From positions 1 to 5,136 of the forward strand of contig JAATGE010000125.1 in assembly GCA_015654825.1 (NCBI GenBank): a stretch of DNA of 5,136 bases, written 5' to 3'. This stretch comes from Rhodospirillales bacterium (GTDB lineage Bacteria > Pseudomonadota > Alphaproteobacteria > Acetobacterales > Acetobacteraceae). The notes beneath the pieces are model-generated. The model searched no databases and had not been told where the DNA came from. It was given only the letters and a program-made list of their open reading frames with translations. Shown in pieces: positions 1 through 4,195 of this stretch. The position numbers and the translations under genes are program-made. Numbering within the stretch: position 1 is the stretch's first letter; every line of letters starts with the position of its first letter.

Positions 1-45
1 ACCACCCACGGGGTCGGCGTAAAGAACGCAAACGATTTTGGCCAT
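1..45 (-). CDS. fdh: NAD-dependent formate dehydrogenase, N-terminal fragment (partial)
   Basis: The minus strand from position 45 encodes MAKIVCVLYADPVGG and then leaves the window. This matches the well-known start of the metal-free, D-2-hydroxyacid-dehydrogenase-type formate dehydrogenase (Pseudomonas sp. 101 type: MAKVLCVLYDDPVDG). That cytosolic homodimer oxidises formate to CO2 and reduces NAD+. A strong Shine-Dalgarno, GGGAGG, lies at 51-56 (minus strand), 5 nt before the ATG, which fixes the start. The gene diverges from the ModE-like regulator at 191-631, and a palindromic operator candidate lies 58 bp upstream of the start. Only 15 codons are visible, so the catalytic and NAD-binding regions cannot be checked. 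The call rests on the distinctive N-terminal peptide plus context. Confidence 0.75.
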   Translation of the reverse strand, partial: MAKIVCVLYADPVGG

Positions 46-101
46 GAAAGCCTCCCAATGCTCGGGCTCCTGGTTTGAGCCGCCGCCGTTCTACCCGATC
101 C

Positions 102-131
102 AGTATATCTGACCATATACACTGAGGTCTA
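102..131 (-). promoter_or_regulatory. Putative sigma-70-like promoter of fdh
   Basis: On the minus strand, TAGACC (126-131, 4/6 to TTGACA) and TATACT (102-107, 5/6 to TATAAT) are separated by 18 nt. Transcription would start near 95 and give a leader of about 50 nt before the fdh ATG at 45. The -10 box overlaps the left arm of the inverted repeat at 103-120. The box match is good and the -35 is weak. This is inferred from consensus only. Confidence 0.4.
103..120. promoter_or_regulatory. Perfect inverted repeat, candidate ModE-type operator
   Basis: The sequence GTATAT-CTGACC-ATATAC is a perfect palindrome with 6-bp arms and a 6-bp spacer. It lies in the divergent spacer between fdh and the ModE-like winged-helix gene. 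ModE boxes in other Proteobacteria are AT-rich palindromes built on TATAT/ATATA arms with a short spacer, and this fits. It stands out because the surrounding DNA is GC-rich. It covers the candidate fdh -10 box, so a bound regulator would be expected to repress fdh. It lies 70 bp before the regulator's own ATG, so autoregulation is also possible. Binding itself is inferred. Confidence 0.55.
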
Positions 132-190
132 AGGTCGCCCGGATGGTGGCGCGCGCTCTCGGGCTGACGTGAAATCTGCTATCGGTCGGT

Positions 191-631
191 ATGGCCCGCC
201 TGGTTTTTCAACTGCATTTTGACGCTGAGCATCGGCTAGGGCCCGGCAAGGTCGAGCTCTTGGAGCAGATCGACGCCACCGGCTCGCTCTCGGCGGCCGG
301 CCGCGCGATGAAGATGTCCTATCGCCGCGCCTGGCTGCTGGTGGATCAGATGAATGCCACCTTTCATGCGCCTTTGGTGGCGACCAGGCTTGGCGGCTCG
401 GCGGAGGGCCGAGCGAGATTGACCTCGCTCGGCCGCGAGGTCGTCCAGCTCTACAGGGAAATTGGCTGTGTTGCCGCGGAGGCTGCCGGGACGCGGATCG
501 AGCGGCTTGCACAGTTAGTGGACGAGGGGCGTCGTCGGGAGCAAAGCCGTTCCGACGTTGTCGCATCGGAGGTTCATTCGGAAGCTGGCATAAAAAGCAA
601 AACGCGCCGCTCCGCGGCGCGCGGCTCATGA
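191..631 (+). CDS. ModE-type winged-helix (LysR-like HTH) transcriptional regulator, single domain
   Basis: This 146-aa protein matches the N-terminal DNA-binding domain of ModE. Diagnostic stretches are HRLGPGKVELLEQIDATGSL (about residues 15-34), AAGRAMKMSYRRAWLLVDQM (about 36-55, the recognition helix region), and PLVATRLGG followed by ARLTSLGREVVQLYREI (wing and dimer helix, to about residue 91). Full ModE is about 260 aa, with two C-terminal molybdate-binding (Mop/TOBE) domains. Those are absent: the remaining 55 residues are charged and low in complexity. Molybdate sensing is therefore not evident, although one-domain ModE-like proteins are common in Alphaproteobacteria. ATG 191 is the only start available, because an in-frame TGA lies at 170-172 and no ATG, GTG or TTG falls between them. 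No clear ribosome-binding site precedes it. Divergence from fdh and the palindrome at 103-120 suggest that it controls fdh. The last codons are read through a minus-strand terminator hairpin. Confidence 0.85.
   Translation: MARLVFQLHFDAEHRLGPGKVELLEQIDATGSLSAAGRAMKMSYRRAWLLVDQMNATFHAPLVATRLGGSAEGRARLTSLGREVVQLYREIGCVAAEAAGTRIERLAQLVDEGRRREQSRSDVVASEVHSEAGIKSKTRRSAARGS
592..621 (-). terminator. Rho-independent terminator, minus strand, inside the 3' end of the regulator gene
   Basis: There is a perfect 8-bp GC stem, CGCGCCGC (603-610) and GCGGCGCG (614-621), with a 3-nt loop. On the minus strand it is followed at once by TTTTGCTTTTT (602-592), a typical U-tract. The plus-strand side after the stem (CGGCTCATG) is not T-rich, so the terminator works for leftward transcripts. 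The obvious client is the ATPase gene that ends at 764, about 140 nt upstream. The element lies within the last ten or so codons of the convergent winged-helix gene. Confidence 0.75.
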
Positions 632-763
632 ATTTTGCAGAGCTTCACAGGGTAGCTAACGCAACCGGGCAGTAGCGCGGGCCTTGACGCGCGAATGGGA
701 TGCGGTGGCCTGTGGTAATCGCAGTATTTGTATCTTCTTCTCGTTGTCTGCAGCTCGCAACCC
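632..763. other. Convergent intergenic spacer, no gene seen
   Basis: These 132 bp lie between the 3' ends of the regulator and the ATPase gene. Both strands were read. No start with a ribosome-binding site, tRNA cloverleaf or strong hairpin was found; the best is a weak 5-bp GCGCG/CGCGC stem at 675-692. On the minus strand it is the 3' untranslated region of the ATPase mRNA up to the terminator at 592-621. Confidence 0.5.
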
Positions 764-1630
764 TCACTCAGGCGCCGCGACTCCAAGCCGCCCGGCCATG
801 TCCTGAATGAATTGCCATGCCACGCGCCCGGAACGGCCGCCGCGCGTGACCGACCATTCCACTGCCGCTTCCCGCAACGCTTCCGTCGCCACCGGCAATT
901 TCCAGGCCGCGGCGTACGCCTCCACCATGCGGAAGAATGTCGCCTGGTCGCAGTTGTGAAAACCCAGCCAAAGGCCAAATCGATCGGACAGCGATACCTT
1001 TTCCTCCGTCGCCTCGGCCGGGTTGATCGCCGTGCACTGCTCGTTCGCCGACATTTCGCGCGGCATCAGGTGCCGACGGTTGCTGGTGGCGTAAAACAGG
1101 ACGTTCGCTGGCCGCCCCTCGATGCCGCCGTCCAGCACGGATTTCAGGGCCTTGTAGTCGGCGTCCTGCCGCTCGAACGAGAGATCGTCGCAGAACACCA
1201 GGCAACGCCGTTTCTGTCCGCGCAACATTCCCAACAGCGCCGGAAGCGTCGCGATATCCTCGCGCGCGATTTCGATCAGCACCAGCGCGCCGGCGTGCGC
1301 ACCGTTCACCGCTGCATGCACCGCCTTTACCAGGCTGGACTTGCCCATGCCGCGCGCACCCCACAGCATCGCATTGTTGGCGGGCAGCCCCGCGGCAAAG
1401 CGGCGCGTGTTTTCCAGCAGCAGGTCGCGCGGCCGATCGATGCCCTGCAGCAGCGCAATCGCCACCCGCGACACATGCGCTACCGGGGCAAGCGTGCCGT
1501 GCCCCAGGCGCCGGTCCGGGTGCCAGACGAACGCGTCGGCCACCTCCAGCGCCGGAGCGGCGAGCGGCGGGGGCGCCAAACGATCCAGTGCGTCGGCAAT
1601 GCGGGTCAGGACGGACGGCAGATCGGACAA
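764..1630 (-). CDS. DUF815-like AAA+ family ATP-binding protein
   Basis: This is a 288-aa cytosolic P-loop ATPase from a TTG start at 1630. Walker A, GARGMGKSS, lies near residues 91-99. Walker B, CLVFCDDLSF, lies near 143-152. A sensor-1-like NVLFYATSNRRHL lies near 176-188, and SLSDRFGLWLGF, with a D-R pair typical of this family, near 213-224. The order and spacing match the conserved bacterial DUF815/COG2607 ATPases, whose substrate is not established. TTG 1630 is preferred because GGGAG (1639-1643 on the minus strand) sits 8 nt upstream. A TTG at 1702 would add 24 residues that look non-conserved and run into the yajC promoter. The gene diverges from yajC and converges on the winged-helix regulator. 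The enzymatic class is clear but the biological role is not. Confidence 0.8.
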   Translation of the reverse strand: MSDLPSVLTRIADALDRLAPPPLAAPALEVADAFVWHPDRRLGHGTLAPVAHVSRVAIALLQGIDRPRDLLLENTRRFAAGLPANNAMLWGARGMGKSSLVKAVHAAVNGAHAGALVLIEIAREDIATLPALLGMLRGQKRRCLVFCDDLSFERQDADYKALKSVLDGGIEGRPANVLFYATSNRRHLMPREMSANEQCTAINPAEATEEKVSLSDRFGLWLGFHNCDQATFFRMVEAYAAAWKLPVATEALREAAVEWSVTRGGRSGRVAWQFIQDMAGRLGVAAPE

Positions 1631-1655
1631 AAGGCAGGCTCCCGAACAGGGCGGC

Positions 1656-1683
1656 TTGACGGGTGGGGCGCGGAAACTATGGT
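1656..1683 (+). promoter_or_regulatory. Putative sigma-70-like promoter of yajC
   Basis: TTGACG (1656-1661, 5/6 to consensus) and TATGGT (1678-1683, 4/6) are separated by 16 nt. This predicts a start near 1690 and a leader of about 27 nt before the yajC ATG at 1717. It lies in the 86-bp divergent spacer between the ATPase and yajC. The call rests on consensus matching alone. Confidence 0.4.
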
Positions 1684-1716
1684 CCGCCGCGCTCCCCCGC
1701 AATCCGGATACCGTGC

Positions 1717-2064
1717 ATGTTTCCCCTGATCACTCCTGCCTATGCCCAATCCGCCGACGGTGGCCTCATGGGGTCGCTCGGCCAGTTCCTGCCGCTGATC
1801 CTGATCTTCGTCGCGTTCTACTTCATCATGATCCGCCCGCAGCAGCAGGAACAAAAGAAGCTGAAGGCGCAAATCGCCGTGGTAAAGAAAGGCGATCGCG
1901 TGCTGACCTCGGGCGGCATCATCGGCGTGGTGCAAAAAGCCCGCGACGGCGCACCGGAAATCGAAGTGGAAATCGCCCCGAACGTGCGCGTCGCCGTCAT
2001 GCGCGACACGCTCAGCAACGTGCTGACCGCCACAACGCCCACGGCGGCGAACGATAGTAAGTAA
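1717..2064 (+). CDS. yajC: Preprotein translocase subunit YajC
   Basis: YajC is the small inner-membrane partner of SecDF that associates with the SecYEG translocon. This 115-aa protein has the family layout: a short N-terminus MFPLITPAYAQ, one transmembrane segment (about residues 21-39, LGQFLPLILIFVAFYFIMI), the conserved IRPQQQEQKK directly after it, then a cytosolic domain with GDRVLTSGGIIGVV and VEIAPNVRVAVMRDTLSNVL. ATG 1717 is chosen because MF-x-SPAYAQ-like starts are usual for alphaproteobacterial YajC. The in-frame upstream start at 1663 would add 18 residues overlapping the promoter. The gene seems to be alone: secD, its common downstream neighbour, is replaced by a palindrome-rich spacer and a convergent gene. 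Its last codons, AAG TAA, are the first bases of a repeat also found after the slipin gene. Confidence 0.95.
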   Translation: MFPLITPAYAQSADGGLMGSLGQFLPLILIFVAFYFIMIRPQQQEQKKLKAQIAVVKKGDRVLTSGGIIGVVQKARDGAPEIEVEIAPNVRVAVMRDTLSNVLTATTPTAANDSK

Positions 2065-2120
2065 GGAAGGCCAGGGGCTCTGCTCCCTGCACCCAAGCTA
2101 AGGACAAATCCTTAGAACCT
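2060..2120 (+). repeat. Gene-end repeat, copy A (degenerate), after yajC
   Basis: This copy begins with AAGTAAGGAAGGCCAGGG, the same 18 bases as copy C at 4988-5005, and includes the yajC stop codon. The first hairpin is imperfect here (CAGGG at 2072-2076 with CCCTG at 2085-2089). The second half differs from copies B and C: a different perfect hairpin, CTAAGGA (2098-2104) with TCCTTAG (2109-2115) and loop CAAA, takes the second position. It probably acts as a 3'-end structure for the yajC mRNA. Confidence 0.6.
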
Positions 2121-2129
2121 GCTTATTCA

Positions 2130-2197
2130 GTCGGAGGACAAGGAGGGGGCAACTCGGGCGTGGGCAAGTACTCGCTGCCCCCTCCTTGTCCTCCGAC
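2130..2197. repeat. 22-bp perfect inverted repeat with 24-bp loop
   Basis: The left arm (2130-2151, beginning GTCGGAGGACAAGG) is the exact reverse complement of the right arm (2176-2197, ending CCTTGTCCTCCGAC). After a 2-nt mismatch the stem extends by three A/T pairs. The arms are purine-rich on one strand and pyrimidine-rich on the other. No target-site duplication is evident in the immediate flanks, so a miniature mobile element is possible but not shown. Lying between converging genes, it would form a very stable hairpin in transcripts from either side. Confidence 0.7.
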
Positions 2198-2273
2198 AAA
2201 ATTAAATGGCGTCTGGGGACTAGTCCCCAGCGGGGGTCCAGGGGCAGAGCCCCTGGCCTTCCTTTCTACTTCC
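2198..2273 (-). repeat. Gene-end repeat, copy B, after the small minus-strand gene
   Basis: Read on the minus strand, the copy begins at the stop of the small gene (AAGTAG, then AAAGGAAGGCCAGGGG). It holds two hairpins, CCAGGGGC/GCCCCTGG (2238-2245 with 2249-2256, 3-nt loop) and the 18-bp palindrome CTGGGGACTAGTCCCCAG (2213-2230). It ends in a T-rich run, CATTTAATTTTGT. The order matches copy C at 4988-5055. Two stems followed by a T-rich tract make it a plausible terminator for the small gene. Confidence 0.7.
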
Positions 2274-2529
2274 GCAGCCGGCGTGCGTTGGCGGTGGCGC
2301 GTTTGTGGAATGGGTGCAGCATGGCTTCCAGCGAGTCGCCGTTGACCATGGCGGCGGCGGACAGCTGCATGGCCCGCATCTTTTCCGTCATCATACGCTC
2401 GTATTCATGGGTCGTGCACTCGCCATTCATCATCAGGGCGGTTCGGTGCCATATCGTTTCGAACGACGCCGCCGTCAATTCGGCCAGCATTAACGGCAAT
2501 GTGTAGGCGGCGGTCATGCTATAGGGCAC
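2266..2529 (-). CDS. Small protein of unknown function, possibly phasin-like
   Basis: This protein is 87 aa from a GTG start at 2529. The GTG is chosen because AGGAG (2536-2540, minus strand) lies 6 nt upstream. The next ATG, four codons in, would leave it 18 nt away, and a longer reading back to 2607 would run through the hairpin at 2553-2576. The sequence has a helical, Met/Ala-rich core (ELTAASFETIWHRTALMMNG, then EYERMMTEKMRAMQLSAAAM) and a basic tail, FHKRATANARRLRK. Basic H-R-x-x-NA-R-RL tails occur in small polyhydroxyalkanoate-granule-associated (phasin-like) proteins of Alphaproteobacteria, but this is a weak resemblance from memory. There is no signal peptide or clear membrane segment. 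It lies downstream of sodB on the same strand, with 150 bp and two hairpins between, so separate transcription is likely. Confidence 0.6.
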   Translation of the reverse strand: MPYSMTAAYTLPLMLAELTAASFETIWHRTALMMNGECTTHEYERMMTEKMRAMQLSAAAMVNGDSLEAMLHPFHKRATANARRLRK

Positions 2530-2552
2530 GAGGTACTCCTGGGATGATGGCG

Positions 2553-2576
2553 TGGGTCCGGCTGCTGCCGGACCCA
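2553..2576. repeat. Perfect 10-bp stem-loop in the leader of the small gene
   Basis: TGGGTCCGGC (2553-2562) and GCCGGACCCA (2567-2576) form a perfect stem with a 4-nt loop. Neither strand continues into a T-tract, so it is not a typical intrinsic terminator. It sits about 13 nt upstream of the Shine-Dalgarno of the small gene on the minus strand. It could be a 5'-leader structure, or a processing or stabilising element between sodB and that gene. Confidence 0.5.
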
Positions 2577-2650
2577 TCGAGTGGTCTAACGCATTAGTAC
2601 TTGCCAAAGTCTGAACTGTTCAAAATATTGGACAAAGCTTAGTTCGAAGG

Positions 2651-2670
2651 GGCCGGCGCGGGGGCCGGCC
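2651..2670 (-). terminator. Possible terminator hairpin after sodB
   Basis: GGCCGGC (2651-2657) pairs with GCCGGCC (2664-2670) around a 6-nt loop, starting 10 bp past the sodB stop codon. On the minus strand the following bases are CCCCTTCGAACTAAGCTTTG, only weakly T-rich, so termination may be partial. Confidence 0.45.
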
Positions 2671-2679
2671 GATCGCACG

Positions 2680-3282
2680 TTACGCAGCCAGCAATTGTGC
2701 TTCGGCGTACTCGTAATTCGCAAGCCGGTCGAGGAAGTTCTGCACGTAGTCCGGACGGCGGTTGCGGAAATCCAGATAGTAGCTGTGTTCCCACACATCG
2801 AGCGCGAGCAGCACGTGGCCTTCGCCGGTCGCCAGCGGGTTGCTGCCGTTGGGCGTCTTGGTGACCGCGAGCTTGCCGTCGGTGCCGACGACGAGCCAGG
2901 CCCAGCCGCTGCCGAACTGTGTGGTGGCGGCGGTCTTGAACGCCGTCTTGAATTTTTCCACGCCGCCGAGGTCGCTATCGATCTTGGCCGCCAGCTTGCC
3001 GGGGATATGGCCGCCCTTGGCCGACAGGTTCTGCCAGAACAGGATGTGGTTCCAATGCTGGCCGGCATTGTTGAACACCGGGCCGGGCGTGGCGGCGGTC
3101 GCCTTGACGATTTCGTCCAGCGATTTGCCCTGCAGCGATGCGTCCTTTTCGACGAAGCCGTTCAGCGCGGTCACGTAGGCCTGGTGGTGCTTGCCGTGGT
3201 GCAGCTCCAGCGTTTCCTGGCACATGCCGGCCTCGGCCAGCGCGTTGGTTTCAAAAGGTAGCGGTGGCAGTTCGAACGCCAT
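2680..3282 (-). CDS. sodB: Superoxide dismutase, iron type
   Basis: This 200-aa protein converts superoxide to oxygen and hydrogen peroxide in the cytosol. It covers the whole Fe/Mn-SOD family length. Metal ligands by family alignment are His28 (in ELHHGKHHQAYV), His79 (in FNNAGQHWNH), and Asp162 and His166 (in DVWEHSYY). His32 and Tyr36 are the usual second-shell pair. The Gln in NNAGQHWNH, four residues before the second His ligand, occupies the position typical of Fe-SOD, and no Gln is seen where Mn-SOD carries it. This favours Fe, though cambialistic use cannot be excluded. ATG 3282 has GGAG 8 nt upstream (3291-3294). There is no signal peptide. It diverges from the NDUFAF6-like gene, and a hairpin at 2651-2670 follows the stop. 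Confidence 0.95.
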   Translation of the reverse strand: MAFELPPLPFETNALAEAGMCQETLELHHGKHHQAYVTALNGFVEKDASLQGKSLDEIVKATAATPGPVFNNAGQHWNHILFWQNLSAKGGHIPGKLAAKIDSDLGGVEKFKTAFKTAATTQFGSGWAWLVVGTDGKLAVTKTPNGSNPLATGEGHVLLALDVWEHSYYLDFRNRRPDYVQNFLDRLANYEYAEAQLLAA

Positions 3283-3327
3283 GTTGGTTGCTCCGTTTTG
3301 GGTCGGGGGACCGGGCGCCGTAACGCC

Positions 3328-3377
3328 CCGCGTGGAACACGCGGCATTCAGCTATTGTTCCCCCCTTGGGGCGTCAA
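3328..3377 (-). promoter_or_regulatory. sodB upstream region: -35-like box and leader hairpin
   Basis: On the minus strand a TTGACG (3372-3377, 5/6 to TTGACA) is followed about 15 nt later by a poor -10 candidate around AATAGC (3351-3356). The region transcribed next contains a perfect 7-bp hairpin, CCGCGTG (3328-3334) with CACGCGG (3338-3344), loop of 3 nt. This would give sodB a structured leader of about 60 nt. The -35 is convincing, the -10 is not. Confidence 0.3.
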
Positions 3378-3385
3378 GTTTAGCC

Positions 3386-4195
3386 ATGCCACTTGCCGGG
3401 TTTGCTGATGCCTTGCATGTGCGGGCGATGGCCGATCTTGCTGATATGGTGCGCCAGCACGACCCCGACCGTTTTTTTTGTGTCCTGTTCGCGCCGGCGG
3501 CGCGGCGGCCGGCCTTGCTGGCGCTGTACGCCTTCAACCACGAACTCGCCCGCGCCCACGAAGCCGCGCGCGAGCCCGCGCTGGCGCTGATCCGCCTGCA
3601 ATGGTGGCGCGAGGTCGTGGAGGGCGCGAAACGGCGGCACGAAGTTGCCTCGCCGCTGTCGGCACTGATCGGACAGGGCGTCCTGCCCCCGGCGCCGCTG
3701 CTGTCGATGATCGAGGCGCGCGAGGCGGAGGCGGATGCGCCGGCAACGCTGGAGGCCTTTCTTGGTCGGATGCGTTTGGGTCCCTGCTCGCTTGCGGTCG
3801 CGGCGGGAATTGTTCTTGGCGCTGACGCCTGGGCCGAGGCGCGGCTGCGCGAGCTCGGGGCGGCCTGCGGCGTCGCCGGCACGTTGCGCAACGTGCGTGC
3901 GTTTGCGCGCCAGGAACGGTGCGTGTTGCCGCGCGATGTGCTGGACGCTGCCGGCCTGGTGCCGGAGACGGCGTTCGGCGACCCCGACGCGGTGCTCGCC
4001 GCGGTGCGGCCGACGCTGGTGGCGTGCGGGCGAGACTTGCTCGGCCGACCGGGACGGCTGCCGCGCGCGATCGTGGCGGCGGGATTGCCCGCCGTACTGG
4101 CGCGTCGTGATCTGGCCCGCGGCGCGCCGGTGGGGCCGCGTGGCGCCAGCGACCGGCTCGCCGTGGTTTGGGCGGCGGCGAGAAGCGTCGTATGA
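3386..4195 (+). CDS. Squalene/phytoene synthase-fold protein, NDUFAF6-like
   Basis: This 269-aa protein has the all-helical trans-isoprenyl diphosphate synthase fold signature but appears to lack catalysis. DPDRFFCVLFAPAARRPALLALYAFNHELARA (residues 27-58) sits where true synthases carry the first Asp-rich motif. Here the YAF is followed by NHELARAHE, with no DDxxD. The second motif region, CGVAGTLRNVRAFARQERCVLPRDV (161-185), keeps the glycine/LRN/LP frame but not the aspartates. Conserved RLQWWREVVEG (70-80) and MIEAREAE (108-115) match the group related to mitochondrial NDUFAF6, a complex I assembly factor. True squalene or phytoene synthase activity is therefore unlikely. The start is uncertain: ATG 3386 has no Shine-Dalgarno, and ATG 3428 (MADLADMVRQ) gives an N-terminus closer to what I recall of relatives. 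Its stop overlaps the start of the slipin gene as ATGA, so the two are probably translated in a coupled way. Confidence 0.8.
   Translation: MPLAGFADALHVRAMADLADMVRQHDPDRFFCVLFAPAARRPALLALYAFNHELARAHEAAREPALALIRLQWWREVVEGAKRRHEVASPLSALIGQGVLPPAPLLSMIEAREAEADAPATLEAFLGRMRLGPCSLAVAAGIVLGADAWAEARLRELGAACGVAGTLRNVRAFARQERCVLPRDVLDAAGLVPETAFGDPDAVLAAVRPTLVACGRDLLGRPGRLPRAIVAAGLPAVLARRDLARGAPVGPRGASDRLAVVWAAARSVV

Noticed and set aside
632..763. Possible tRNA or small RNA between the regulator and the ATPase gene
   Set aside because: No cloverleaf, no strong stem and no promoter found on either strand. The terminator nearby is explained by the ATPase transcript.
728..1729. 333-codon open frame on the plus strand opposite the ATPase
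   Set aside because: Arg/His/Gln-rich shadow of the DUF815-like gene. The minus strand carries intact Walker A and B motifs, the plus strand nothing recognisable.
1341..2057. 238-codon plus-strand frame overlapping yajC
   Set aside because: Out of frame with yajC and antisense to the ATPase; composition typical of a shadow frame.
2612..2622. Short palindrome TGAACTGTTCA as an SOS-type operator
   Set aside because: Only 5-bp arms around a single base. It does not fit the alphaproteobacterial LexA motif, and no relevant gene or good promoter lies beside it.
2680..3282. Mn-type superoxide dismutase
   Set aside because: The Gln within NNAGQHWNH and the lack of the Mn-type Gln position favour the Fe type, though metal use needs an assay to be certain.
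3191..3385. N-terminal extension of the NDUFAF6-like protein
   Set aside because: It would overlap the sodB coding start and cover the divergent promoter region, and it looks unlike the family. ATG 3386 or 3428 is preferred.
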